NCBI GenBank assembly: GCA_018466975.1
Contig: CM031561.1
Location: 558,001 to 622,000, forward strand
Source of the DNA: Sparassis latifolia
Taxonomy: Eukaryota; Basidiomycota; Agaricomycetes; Polyporales; Sparassidaceae
Length of the DNA stretch: 64,000 nt
Direction of reading: 5' to 3'
The notes beneath the pieces are model-generated. The model ran no database searches, was not told the DNA's origin, and saw only the letters and a list, made by a program, of their open reading frames with translations. Numbering within the stretch: the first letter of the stretch is position 1; every line of letters begins with the position of its first letter. Both the position numbers and the translations under genes were made by a program. This document shows positions 1 through 10,998 of the stretch, in pieces.

Positions 1-1900
1 TCAGAACACTACCTATGGCGGTGGGCGATCGCTCAGAACACTACCTATGGCGGTGGGCCCATCGCTCAGAACACTACCTATGGCGGTGGGCCCATGGCTC
101 AGTATAATAGCCCGTGGCGGTGGGCGATCGCTCAGAACACTACCTATGGCGGTGGGCGATCGCTCAGAACACTACCTATGGCGGTGGGCGATCGCTCAGA
201 ACACTACCTATGGCGGTGGGCGATCGCTCAGAACACTACCTATGGCGGTGGGCGATCGCTCAGAACACTACCTATGGCGGTGGGCGATCGCTCAGAACAC
301 TACCTATGGCGGTGGGCGATCGCTCAGAACACTACCTATGGCGGTGGCCGATCGCTCAGAACACTACCTATGGCGGTGGGCGATGGCTGTATAATAGCCC
401 TAGTGGCGGTGGGCGATCGCTCAGAAATATACCTATGGCGGTGGGCGATCGCTCAGAACACTACCTATGGCGGTCATTGCCGCTCAGAACACTACCTATG
501 GTGGTGGGCCAATGGCTGTATAATAGCCCCAGTGGCGGTGGGCCGATCGCTCAGAACACTACCTATGGTGGTCGGCCGATCGCTCAGAACACTACCTATG
601 GCAGTGGGCCAATGGCTGTATAATAGCCCTAGTGGCGGTGGGCCGATCACTCAGAAATATACCTATGGCGGTAGGCCGATCGCTCAGAACACTGCCTATG
701 GCGGTCGGCCCACCGCTCAGAACACTACCTATGGCGGTGGGCCAATGGCTGTATAATAGCACCGTGGTGGTGGGCCGATCGCTCAGAACACTACCTATGG
801 CGGTGGGCCGATCGCTCAGAACACTACCTATGGAGGTCGGCCGATCGCTCAGAACACTACCTATGGCGGTGGGCCGATCGCTCAGAACACTACCTATGGC
901 GGTGGGCCGATCGCTCAGAACACTACCTATGGCGGTGGGCTGATGGCTGTATAATAGCCCCGTGGCGGTGGGCGATCGCTCAGAAATACTACCTATGGCG
1001 GTGGGCGATCGCTCAGAACACTAGCCTATGGCGGTGGGCGATCGCTCAGAACACTACCTATGGCGGTGGGCCAATGGCTGTATAATAGCACCGTGGTGGT
1101 GGGCCGATCGCTCAGAACACTACCTATGGCGGTGGGCCGATCGCTCAGAACACTACCTATGGCGGTGGGCCCATCGCTCAGAACACTACCTATGGTGGTG
1201 GGCCCACCGCTCAGAACACTACCTATGGCAGTGGGCCGATGGCTGTATAATAGCCCCAGTGGCGGTGGGCCGATCACTCAGAACACTACCTATGGTGGTC
1301 GGCTGATCACTCAGAAATATACCTATGGCGGTGGGCCGATGGCTGTATAATAGCACCGTGGCGATGGGCCGATCGCTCAGAACACTACCTATGGCAGTCG
1401 GCCGATGGCTTAGAACAGCTCCAATGGCGGTGGGCCGATGGCTGTACAATAGCCCCGTGGCGGTGGGCTGATCGCTCAGAAATATCCCTATGGCGGTGGG
1501 CTGATCGCTTAGAACACTACCTATGGCGGTGGGCCGATCGCTCAGAACACTACCTATGGCAGTGGGCCAATGGCTGTATAATAGCCCTAGTGGCGGTGGG
1601 CCGATCGCTCAGAACACTACCTATGGCGGTGGGCCAATGGCTGTGTAATAGCCCCGTGGCGGTGGGCCGATCACTCAGAACACTACCTATGGCGGCGGGC
1701 CGATGGCTGTATAATAGCCCCGTGACAGTGGGCCGATCGCTCAAAAATACACCTATGGCGGTGGGCCCATCGCTCAGAACTATCACCGCGGCAGTGGGCC
1801 CATGCCTGTATCATAGTAGCATCATGGTGGTGGGCCGATCGCTCAGAAATACTCCTATGGCGGTGGGCCCATCGCTCCAGCATTCCCTTCATCGCCATGA
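1..1900. repeat. Minisatellite with two interleaved unit types
   Basis: About 58 head-to-tail units of 32-34 bp run from the window edge. The common unit contains GATCGCTCAGAACACTACC followed by TATGGCGGTGGG. A second unit type keeps both ends but has GTATAATAG in the middle. The second type occurs near 102, 389, 518, 618, 751, 949, 1080, 1245, 1345, 1577 and 1709, with altered forms near 1443 (GTACAATAG) and 1643 (GTGTAATAG). Successive distances are close to whole multiples of the unit, so the variants sit in register. Units of 32 bp (GGGCGATCGC) predominate in about 1-470, and 33-bp units (GGGCCGATCGC) in 530-950 and after 1100. The last 200 bp are the most degenerate. The array begins outside the window. 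Confidence 0.95.
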
Positions 1901-2000
1901 GCCGATCGCTGACAGCTGCTTACACAGACCGATGGGCCGACGTCCGCTGGCTGTCCAGTTCATGACAATGTCAGGGTAAATGGGAGTCCAGTTCACAAAC

Positions 2001-2102
2001 ATGACTGAATGGGCTGGGGTGACAGCAGTGACAGAGGTGACACCTGCTCAGGCGGCAAAGGCCAAGGCTGCTGCGCAGAAAAAGAAGGGATCTCAGAAGT
2101 AG
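2001..2102 (+). other. Short ORF with a basic Ala/Lys-rich C-terminus, possible gene remnant
   Basis: A 33-residue frame follows the minisatellite. It ends in an Ala/Lys-rich stretch (AAKAKAAAQKKKGSQK) and a TAG stop. It looks like the C-terminus of a larger protein, but nothing upstream except repeat DNA is available to join to it. It may be a chance ORF. I do not recognise a family. Confidence 0.2.
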
Positions 2103-2338
2103 ATATAATTTGCGCATTGTTATAACCTTGTCATGTTATGCAATATGAGAATCGCGTTTTTTATGATTTGCACGAGGTAGAAAATCATATGACCAACACC
2201 AGGCAGCCAGCAAAATGATTACTCATTCATCACGTAATTTGTATTTCATGGAGCATGTGGCCTGCACATGTTGATAAAGAGATTGCCCGCCACTTTCTTC
2301 TCCCTTGCTTTATCCCCACCACTTTCACCGGCATCACA

Positions 2339-5300
2339 ATGTCTCCAAGAAGTCAAAAGCAGTCCAGGAAATTGAAGCGCCGTCGCAGTTCAATTGAGGA
2401 TGTTGACCTTGTAGAGGTCCGGGCACGCCGGGGCAGAAAGTGGGTGATGCGAGCTGTGCAAGGTACACCAAAGTCGAGTCCTGGGACAGGAAGGAGGAAG
2501 GGTACAGCTGTAGAAGGACCAAGCTGGACTTTAGCTGCGCCCTCTGAAAATCACATTATTGGTGATGATGGCCTAGATCCGTTTGCTCTGGAACCGCTGT
2601 CAACTAGGACACGTAGTGGCAAGGTGAGTGAAGAATGATGGAGATGATGTTTGCTCACTTTTTCCACATTGTAGTCACAACAGGACCTGATGCGTTCATG
2701 GCTTCCCTATCGGGCTGAGTATCTGTCGGAGATATTGGGCATGGAGGCACCTCTGGAGGATCATGGATGCACTAATTGCAATGCACCTGATGGCCAGTTT
2801 CGTTGTCGAGACTGCTGGGGGGATTATTTTGAATGTCTCCGATGCTGCCTTGATTCACATCGCTGACAACCATTTCATCGTCTCGAACGCTGGGTTCAGA
2901 ATCGGTTTGTCAAAATTTCTCTGGCTTCAATAGGGTTCGTCCTTCACCTGGGGCATGGCGGAAATGTATGTCCATGTGGATTTGGTGTCCAAGATGGATG
3001 GGAGGATGTCATTTATCTTGGGGGAGATCTCGGGCCGCAGCTGGAAGATGAAGGCCAGGTACATTTTTTGGGTGAAGATGTCATAGATGATTGACAGGAG
3101 GGAGAGGTGGTTATTGCTTCATGCAATGGAGTTTATGTGCAAAAGGTAAAATGGTGTATATGTCCTGATGCAGCTTCTCACCACATTCAGATGCTTCGGA
3201 TGGCCCTTTATCCTGCCAGTCAGCTTCACCCCAGAACAGCGTTCACCTTTGATGTCCTCAAATATTTTAGTATTGATGCCATAGTTTGCAACACCTCGGC
3301 ATCCAGGTTCTACACCAAGATGCGACGGTTAACCAATAATGCTGCACCCCAAACTGTTCCTGTGAGTAATCTTAGTTATATGATAAGTCTCTTGGAGGTA
3401 ATCTGCCTGTTTTAGGACCATTATAGGGAACTCATGAGGGTTTCTCGCCAGTGGTGAGATATTACAGTTCGGAAATGGTTTGGCTTTGGCCATGACCTTC
3501 TTAAGAGCCCAGGTCGTGGGGAGTTGGCTTATTTTTGTCCAGCTTGCCCCCAACCATGTCTCAATTTACCTGAGAATTGGCAAGAAGATCCTGAAATGTG
3601 AGTGTGATAATAAATGATTTCAGAGCTCTGACTGAAATTCAAGATAAAGCAGTGTGTATTGTCGCACAATAGTGGCAGATGGAAACTTCACCTTGGAGCA
3701 TATGAAGATGTGTCAGCCTGAGAATGATGTGCCTCTGACTAATGGTCAAGGATTCATGGTTGATGATGTGAAGTATCAAGATCATTTGAAGTGCAGTAAA
3801 GAAACTATTGAAGTGCGTGCAATAAGATGAGTTGGAACTGCAATTGAGCTCTGGGAGATATCTGCAGAAATCTAGATGTGCAAATCACCACGCTGTGAAT
3901 CAGGCCAATGCTAATAGCCATAATCTAGAGGTCACAGGTGTTGGAGCATGTGTCTGTGCTCACCATGGGTGTGTCATACCCCATTCAGTGGTTGACTTCC
4001 AAAAAGGAGAGAGGTAAGCATATTCCAACCAATCACATCTCCTTTGCCAAACATTCCATCTCTGCACGACTCTCAGACAGATGAACATAGACTACTCCAT
4101 CTGCCAGGTGCTTCTATATAACACTGAAGGGCTCCAGTTCATGGATGTGTGCTACGATGTTGCATGTCAGTGGTGGATTCACTTTCTGGAGCGCGTTGCA
4201 GATAGCAAATATCTGAAGGTCGCAGACAAGATAAAGATTATTGCCTATGTGGGAAAGTTCCACCTTGAGGCCCACATTGCAGAGTGTTTTGCCAAGTTCT
4301 CCTTAAACTTCAGAAAAGACATGGGTGAGATTGAGGGTGAGGTTGTGGAGACGCTGTGGTCCAAAATGAATGGCACAGGTCCTTCAACACGTGCAATGAC
4401 CAAGGCACATCGATGAGAGGTTCTGGATGATCATTTTTGAGACTGGAACTGGATGAAGCTGCTGGGCATTGGTGGGCACTGTTCTTTTGCTGTTGCGCTG
4501 ATGAGGGTTAACAGTACTTCAGTGAACATGCTCCGAACCAAGTATTCCAAGGCTGTCAAAGGTGAATCTGAAATGGAGCAAGAGTTTGTTAATCTCTCAA
4601 CCATGATGACCGAGGACGATATCAAAGTGTGGACTGAGCAGGAGACCGTGGCTATGCGAGAGCGTGGTGATAAGTTAAACATATACAATGTCAACTTGGA
4701 GAAGGGTATGTGCATTCTCCAAGCCAGATTTCGTCTGATTGAGCAAACTGAGCCATAGCTCCATCCATGGGTGATATTCGCCTTCTGCTCGCGACAGAAG
4801 AAAGACAGTCACCCAATGAGAAGGGTAGAGTCCTGGAAAGTGGAACAGTAACCTGGTTGAGCACTGGAATAAATATCGAAAAGACACAGTGAGCCAGTTG
4901 ACATTCACTTTGGTCTCTTTGCTCAGTCTGTGCTTCAGAGATGACATACAAGTAATGGCAAAACACCTCACCAAGCGAAGCTCCACCACGAACAAGAATT
5001 CGGTGGAGACGAAGCGAAATTTGCTGCAGAAAAGAATTGATGGATTTCACAATCGCGCAATGGCGCTATTAGATGATGAAGACATTGAGCACTTAGAAAT
5101 CTCCTCTAATGAGGTGGCAGATGAAGAGGGTTGGACCATGGAGGATGTGGAGGAGAACCCAGAAGATATTGAAGAGGAGGTGTTGCCAGAGAACATCACT
5201 CTCCTGCTTCCCTCCTCACTTGGCATTGAGCAATGCAAGACGGTGGGATGGGAGAGCATTGCACAGCAGGAGTTACAGCTACGGGTTGGCCAAGCCAATG

Positions 5301-6012
5301 ACTGTCTTGAAGACTTGCGACTCTTGTTAGGTCACAAGTCTTTGCTTTTCCGGACCAAATTTAGGCACAATAAGTCTCAATGGCACAAAACCCGAAATGC
5401 AGCTGAGCTCAGGAAGATTGGTCAGCAAGAGCGCAAAATCATTAGACGATACAAGCGTGCTAGGAAAGCCCTGATCTGTTTAGGAGCAAGTGAACAGTTG
5501 TTGACACGATATCTTGACATTCAAAAGGAAGACACAAAGATGCCTGGAGACATTGTAGAGGAGAATAGAGTTGGGCAGAGGAATGATAGATTGGCGTGGT
5601 TTTGGAAACTTGGAGGTGAGAATGCTCGAAATGCACGGGGGGAAAGTGTGGACAATAATACGGAAGACGTCGGTTGAAATGCCATGAAGGAGGGTGAGTG
5701 ACTATCTGTTTATGCCTGGTCAAACTTATTCACAGATGGTAATCACCCATGTCAGTTGATCGAGTTAACTGGCTGAGAGCAAATGCACGATACACAAGGT
5801 ACAAGGAGGAGGTACCGAAGGTGCGACATGAGATGTTATGGACTGTCCTGTGGTTTGAACGCAAGCAGCATGAGTGGCAGACCAGGGAGATGGAGGCAGT
5901 GAATGCAGGTCTACGTGGTCATGCATCCTATGCAGCAAAGCAAGGTGCAATGTGGAAGGACTTTGCACTTCAATCACAGCAGGCATTCAATGGTCAAATG
6001 ATTGTCAGGTAG
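2339..6012 (+). pseudogene. KDZ-superfamily transposase with CxC2-like cysteine cluster, degraded
   Basis: The frame opens with a basic stretch at 2339. After an intron-like gap comes a CxC2-type cysteine cluster (CTNC, FRCRDC, CLRCC, then FHRLERW) near 2760-2960. The transposase core follows: FCPACPQPCLNLPENW (about 3535-3585), VVDFQKGER then MNIDYS across an intron (3985-4100), the signature CYDVACQWW (about 4152), KFHLEAH, VVETLWSKMNGTGPSTR, and DDHF/DWNW near 4425-4450. A charged helical C-terminal part runs through 4889-5677 and 5749-6012. In-frame stops lie at 2864 (TGA), 3455 (TGA), 4414 (TGA) and 4438 (TGA). KDZ elements are DNA transposons common in Agaricomycetes. This copy cannot encode a full transposase. 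No terminal inverted repeats were identified. Confidence 0.88.
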
Positions 6013-6114
6013 TCTGCAAGTTGCAAAGGTAGATATGCAAAATTAGCCAATAAATGTGTGTGACTGGCTATGTAGATTTGGACGAGTGTATCCTCCGGGA
6101 CCTTAAAGAAGCAT

Positions 6115-6226
6115 GGTGTCAGCAAGACCATTAAGTTTGGATGCCTTAGCCTGGAGCACCATTTGTGTGTGAAGCTGGTGTCAGCAAGACCATAAGTTTG
6201 GATGCCTTAGCCTGGAGCACCATTTG
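6115..6226. repeat. 62-bp direct duplication
   Basis: The stretch starting GGTGTCAGCAAGACCAT and ending at GGAGCACCATTT occurs twice, 62 bp apart (from about 6115 and 6177), with one base missing in the second copy. The 15-mer ATTTGGACGAGTGTA also occurs at 6076 and 6222, bracketing the duplicate. The pattern suggests a recent local slippage or template-switch event between the KDZ 3' end and the adjoining array. Confidence 0.85.
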
Positions 6227-6231
6227 GACGA

Positions 6232-6800
6232 GTGTAATTTCTAGATCCTCAGCCGAGGCCACCATTTTCACAAACACTATATAGGGCATCCTTGGCCAAT
6301 GCCAAAGTTCAGCAGACCTTATATAGAACAGAAATTCCAGGACGCTCGGCTGAGGCCACCATTTCCACAAGAACTATATAGGATCTTTTTAGCCAAGGCC
6401 AAATTTCAGACAATCCTATATAGAATGCAAATTTCTCGACCCTTGGCCACAGGCATTATTTCCACAAAATCTATATAGGGTACTCTTGGCCAAGGCCAAA
6501 TTTCAGGAGATGCTATATAGGATCGAAATTTCATGCGCCTTGGCCAAGTGGACCATTTACACAAAGATTCTATATAGGTCCACTTGGCCAAGCCCAACTG
6601 TCTGCAAACTCTATATAGGATTGGAATTTTATGACTCTTGGCCAATGGCACTATTTCAGCTACAATCTATATAGAGACATGGTGGCCAACCCCAAAATGC
6701 CCGACAACCTATATAGACTTCAAATTGCGCCTCCCTTGGCTAACTCCCAAATATGCGACTCAGCCTATATAGCCTATTTATCTTGGCCAACCCTATATCT
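6232..6800. repeat. 97-bp tandem array, two CTATATAG sites per unit
   Basis: CTATATAG, or once TTATATAG, occurs at 6277, 6319, 6374, 6416, 6471, 6513, 6570, 6611, 6667, 6709 and 6764. The gaps alternate 42, 55, 42, 55, 42, 57, 41, 56, 42 and 55 bp, which makes a dimeric unit of about 97 bp repeated some six times. TTGGCCA recurs in many half-units. Intervening sequence has diverged far more than the octamer and its spacing. No coding frame spans it. Confidence 0.9.
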
Positions 6801-6899
6801 CCATCCTATATTATATTCTTGGCCAACACTCGGTTTTATGGAAATTTACACAAAATGTTCCACCTCGGTTATATGGAAGTTTAGGTATATATTGGCTGA

Positions 6900-7220
6900 A
6901 TGGGCTCCGGGTGCAACAAGAAGTACAGCAATTACAACCAGGCACAGTGAAAATGACAATAATTACAACCGGGCCCAGTTCCATTCACAACTATTTACAA
7001 CCTGGTTCAACAAGAATGACAAAAATTACAATTAGGCACACAGACATTGACAGCATTCAACAACCAGGTGCAGCAAATATTACAGCAATTCACAATGGTA
7101 TTCACAACAAATTACAAGCTATTACAATGTGCTACAGCTGGTTTACAATATTACAAGGTGACCAGATTGTGCACAATGGTTTTACCAGGTACCTGGGCAC
7201 ATTGTATTATAATGGTAGGA
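6900..7220. repeat. Degenerate A/C-rich repeat
   Basis: Short motifs such as ATTACAACCAGG, TTACAACCTGG and TACAGCAATT recur irregularly on the plus strand, giving a low-G, A/C-rich tract. It abuts the truncated 3' end of the Gypsy element at about 7225. No gene is supported here. Confidence 0.55.
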
Positions 7221-7224
7221 ACTA

Positions 7225-8930
7225 CAGCTGGAGTACGAGCTGGACATGTAGATCGTGTTCCTCCTGGGTGCGAGAAAAGATGAGAATATCGTCAATGTAA
7301 ACCACACAGACGACGTCAAGCAGGTCACAAAGCGTGTCCTGGATGAATGCCTGGAAAGTGGATGGAGCATTGGTGAGCCCAAAGGGCATCACTGTGTACT
7401 TGAATAAACCTAAATAAGTCCAAAAAGCGGTCTTCCACTCATCGCCGGCCTTGATTCGCACATGGTTGAAGGCGTTCTTGAGATCGAGGACAGAAAACAC
7501 CTTGCAGCCCTGGACGCGGTCGAGAAGATCATCGATGAGGGGAAGCGAGTAGTGATTCTTTTTTGTCATCGAGTTGAGACCGTGATAATCGACACAAAGT
7601 CTCAAATTGCCTGTCTTCTTCTTGACGAAGAGAATGGGAGCAGCAGCTGGAGACGTGGATCTGCGAATAAATCCTTTTTTGAGGTTAGTCTCAATATAAT
7701 CAAATAAAACGGCACGTTCTTCCTGAGAAAGATGATAAAGTGGGCCAAAGGGCGGAGTCTTTCCCTTGTTGACATCGATCGTGCAATCATATGGTCGATG
7801 GGGGGGAAGATCCTTGAGATCCTTCACGATGAAGACCAAAGCCCAGTCGCGATATTTTTAAGGTACGTAACCAAGTGGGTCATCATCAGGAGGATCTGAA
7901 GAAGGAGCCAGTTGTGAAGCACAAGGCGGGTCAGAATTGAGAGAAGCAGCAGCAATATTATACCCTTCAGAACTGATAGGGTGATACCAAATAGCAGCTG
8001 TCTCGCCATTTCTAGCATATTTCTGGAAATGGCGAGCGTTAACAAACGCGATATTCAGAGAGGGATGCGGAGGGTCAGGAGTCACGATGGGTGAGCAGAG
8101 TTTGCTCCAGATAGCAGAAAGTGTTCCAGTTTGACCAGAGCCAATGCTAGAACCATGACAAGGAGACAGAGGTGACGTAACCGAGGTAGCCAAATAGGAA
8201 ATGCCTCGGGCAGTTGTGGAACATTGCACTCAATCTGAGTGGACAATGGAATCTGGGTACGAAGGTACAAGGGTGTGCCCATCTAGACCAAGGCCTAAAC
8301 TGAGCATGGTCAGGGACAAAGACTGGACTGAACTAGACAACAGAGAAACGCGGGCAAGACCGAAGCCTTTTCCGAGTGCAGAAACAGGGTTAGATGGATT
8401 TGCACCACAGCACGAGAGTGCCAAGCAGTTGCGAGTCCAATCGATCACAGGATTATGGCGATGAAGCCAATCCAAACCAAGAATAACCAGAAATGAAACT
8501 GAAACAATACCAAGAGAAATATTTTCGGAATGAGACTGAAGACATAAAGAAGTAACAACATCATGAGTAATGAGACCTGCAGCTATTGGACGATTGTCCA
8601 CTGCAGTAATAGGAACTGGATCGTCCTTCAGACGACGTGGAAGATAATGATGATTAGCAAAAGATAAGGAAATACAAGATGCAGTCACTCCCGAATCAAT
8701 AAGAGCAAACATGTGAATGGCTTTTCGGTTAGGAAAACAAAGTTGAATAGAAACAAAGAAATAATCGGAAGAATTCGGGTCAGCGAGAACATGAGACAAT
8801 AACTGAAACACAGGTGCACCAGCAGGCTTCAACGACCACACGCTGTCAGTTGAATGGACGTATGAGCTCTCCGGAGCAGGTGCCTGAGTCCCCATTTGCT
8901 CTGAAGGTCCTGGGACTGGTGAACCTTCAG
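7225..8930 (-). pseudogene. Gypsy pol fragment: retropepsin and reverse transcriptase
   Basis: One minus-strand reading frame covers this whole stretch but is cut by TGA at 8230-8232 and TAA at 7858-7860. Near its start lies a retropepsin with ALIDSGVTASC as active site and VILGLDWL as the second conserved element. After the second stop is a reverse transcriptase with CVDYHGLNSMT, FSVLDLKNAFNHVRI, MPFGLTNAPSTFQ and the catalytic CVVYIDDILIFS. Homology ends after HDLHVQLVLQL, and sequence beyond is unrelated repeat. Pol lies in a different frame from gag, so expression of an intact parent would have needed a frameshift. The two stops and the truncation make it non-functional. Confidence 0.85.
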
Positions 8931-10028
8931 CTAAGCTTTTCCCACTTTGGGGTTAGGCTTAGTCGATGATGAAGCAGTCTGTGCAGGCTTCTTAGTACGC
9001 ACAGACTTATTGGGGCAGTCATTGGCAATATGCCCAGGACCGCCACAATACAAACAGAGTCTGAGCTTCCGACGTCGATCTTTCTCGGCATCAGAAAGCG
9101 GTCCATGTCAAACAACATCGACCTCCATTGGAACTACATCATTATTGGAGGTGGAGGCTGCCAGCTGCAGTTGCATGTGCTCTCGAGGCCGATGTTGGCC
9201 CTCAGAAGCATGAGAAGGAATATGATGAGGGAAGAACTTATCTGATTTCTTCTCGAGTTCATGCTGATGGAGACAGTTGTCCAGAGCGATCGCCTGAGTG
9301 ATGAAGTCCTTGAAGTTGGTCGAGGGCTGAATGGTAAGGAAAAGATCCTTGACCAGTTCCTTAAGATTCCTGCGGAAATACTGAATCTTTGTCTGGTCAG
9401 AGAAGTCAAGGTACACAAGCAGCTCCTTAAAATGCGAGGAGTAGGAAGCAACCAAACTAGTCTGGTGAAGGTTCTTGGTCACGAGATCGGGATCTTCGAA
9501 GCATTCACGGAAAGTGTCGAGAAAACCGTCCCAGTCCTGGAGGAGGGCCAAGTTGAACTGTTCAATTGAATTGAACCACAACGCGGGTGATCCATCCTTC
9601 AGGTAGGTAGCCATATAGACTACCTTGTCATACTCCTGAGTCGGCAACCCCCAATGCTGTAATTGAACAGCGTGCCGAATTTCCTTCAAAAAAGGAACAA
9701 CCTCCTCGGGCTTGCCGTTGAAAATGCGGGGCTCTCGGAAGTGTATCGTAGGCACAGAGGGGGTCGCCTGAGGCTGCTGCATAGTCTCAAGCTAGTTGGT
9801 GACTGCCTCAATCGTGCACTGTGTGATATTCTGATATTCATAAAATTGGTCAGCATGACGACCCAATGCAGCGACCGCAGACCAAAGGACCCTTCGCTCG
9901 TCGCTGTGTCTGGAAGCAGCAGCGAGAGTGGGGGTGGCAGAACCGGCTGCAGGAGTAGTACCCGAGGAGCCAGGTGGAATTTCCGGATCAATCTCCATGA
10001 TGTCAGTAGTTCCTGCACTTTCACGCAA
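8931..10028 (-). pseudogene. Gypsy gag with CCHC zinc knuckle, interrupted
   Basis: The frame starts at ATG 10028 and runs to TAG at 8931-8933. It is broken by TAG at 9792-9794 and TGA at 9108-9110. The middle part has retrotransposon-gag features (FNGKPEEVVPFL, ALWFNSIEQF, DWDGFLDTFRECF). After the second stop, in the same frame, comes the zinc knuckle CLYCGGPGHIANDC, matching C-x2-C-x4-H-x4-C, which would bind the element RNA. Three open pieces in one frame show that point mutation rather than frameshift killed this gene. Confidence 0.8.
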
Positions 10029-10150
10029 TGCTAGAGAACGAATTTGAAGACTTTACAGTAGAACTAGAAGTGCGCGAGGGCGCTCGAGGATAAATGAAGA
10101 TACGGGCCAATTAGGGGTTTCTTCAGAACGAGTCGATGGTCGAATCAAAC

Positions 10151-10460
10151 TGTAACGGCCACACCGACGGAAGTCATGGAAATGAGCAGAGACGAGCCGT
10201 TACGCTCAGAGATGCTTCAGAAGGTCAGACAGAGGAATCACGAACAATGAGAGTGGATGCTTGTGCGTTGATTCGACAAGCTACAAAATGAGGGCAGGCG
10301 CGAGCTATATCCTATGCTGACTAAGAGTGTCCATGCGCGATCGTAGGTGGGATTCTGTGTACATACGAAGTAGCTAGCATACCGAATAAAGAAACTAAGA
10401 ACAGACCGTGTGTCATCGAGAAATGGCCGTATTCAGACATGTAACGGCGTCACCGTTACA
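10151..10460 (-). repeat. Candidate 5' LTR of the Gypsy element
   Basis: This 310-bp segment begins TGTAACGG and ends CCGTTACA, a perfect 8-bp inverted terminal repeat with the TG...CA ends typical of LTRs. It lies upstream of gag at the right place. Against it, no second copy is present to compare, and the sequence just inside the element does not start with the usual TGG of a tRNA primer-binding site. TGTAACGG occurs again at 10440, forming a 21-base hairpin with the LTR terminus. Confidence 0.5.
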
Positions 10461-10998
10461 CTGAAGCTTCAGATTCCGAGTGTGTGTGAGATGAGGTGAG
10501 GCACTAGAGCAGTATATATAAATTAGTGCGCATGGCGCACAGCACCCGGGAGAAGGAGCGTCTAGTAGGGAACGTAGTACAGCGGCCTAGTAGCTACAGC
10601 ACATACAGCCAGGGTCGCGTCCGCGCGATGCGTCGTGCTATCTGTTCACGTGAACGTGACATACCTCTCGAGTCCGAACGGCTGGTCCCGAGACTAACGC
10701 GCGGGGGAAGGCGAACCGGTTCGGTGCGCGAGCTGGGGCCCGGACCGTTTTACTGGGATTTAGGGTGATAACGTAAATCGTCGATTAAACTTATCTAAAG
10801 TACCACACTGAAGTTCCCACGGAGATGCCCAGTTTGGACGAAGCAAGTACTCTGCATTGTCGGGTGCTGAAGTAGTGCGGCGACCAAGTCGTCTTCGCAG
10901 AACCGTCTACTCAGGTCTTTCTGTTGTCTTGCTTTATCTGTTGCTGCTCTCCTTATATCTCGTCGCTCTTTTTGTCCTTCTTGAATATTTCGCTCGTT
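10461..10998 (+). promoter_or_regulatory. Upstream region of the aspartic protease gene
   Basis: There is no gene in this stretch. It holds a TATA-like TATATATAAATT near 10511, a perfect 12-bp palindrome GTTCACGTGAAC at 10644-10655 centred on an E-box CACGTG, and a pyrimidine-rich run at about 10915-10985 just before the start codon. CT-rich leaders are frequent in fungal promoters. Functional roles are inferred only. Confidence 0.35.

Larger units (their letters stand above)
7225..10460 (-). mobile_element. Ty3/Gypsy LTR retrotransposon, 3'-truncated
   Basis: Reading on the minus strand, the order is a candidate 5' LTR (10151-10460), a 120-bp leader, gag, protease and reverse transcriptase. 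It stops abruptly in the RT thumb, at about 7225. RNase H, integrase and the 3' LTR are absent from the window. Capsid-like, then CCHC zinc knuckle, then DSG protease, then YIDD reverse transcriptase is the Ty3/Gypsy order. In-frame stops show it is dead. Confidence 0.85.

Noticed and set aside
120..360. GCGATCGC octamers, the cyanobacterial HIP1 sequence
   Set aside because: They are part of the repeated unit, and everything else in the window is fungal.
1..1900. Possible CRISPR array
   Set aside because: Units are contiguous with no unique spacers of constant length, and the host is a eukaryote.
47..1979. Many ORFs of 70-220 codons on both strands in the first 2 kb
   Set aside because: They are translations of a stop-poor tandem repeat in several frames at once, with no domain.
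4889..5677. A separate 262-aa gene
   Set aside because: It is in line with, and directly downstream of, the KDZ transposase and matches that protein's charged C-terminal region.
10526..10768. An 80-aa ORF between the LTR and the protease
   Set aside because: No family features, atypical composition, and it lies in the presumed promoter.
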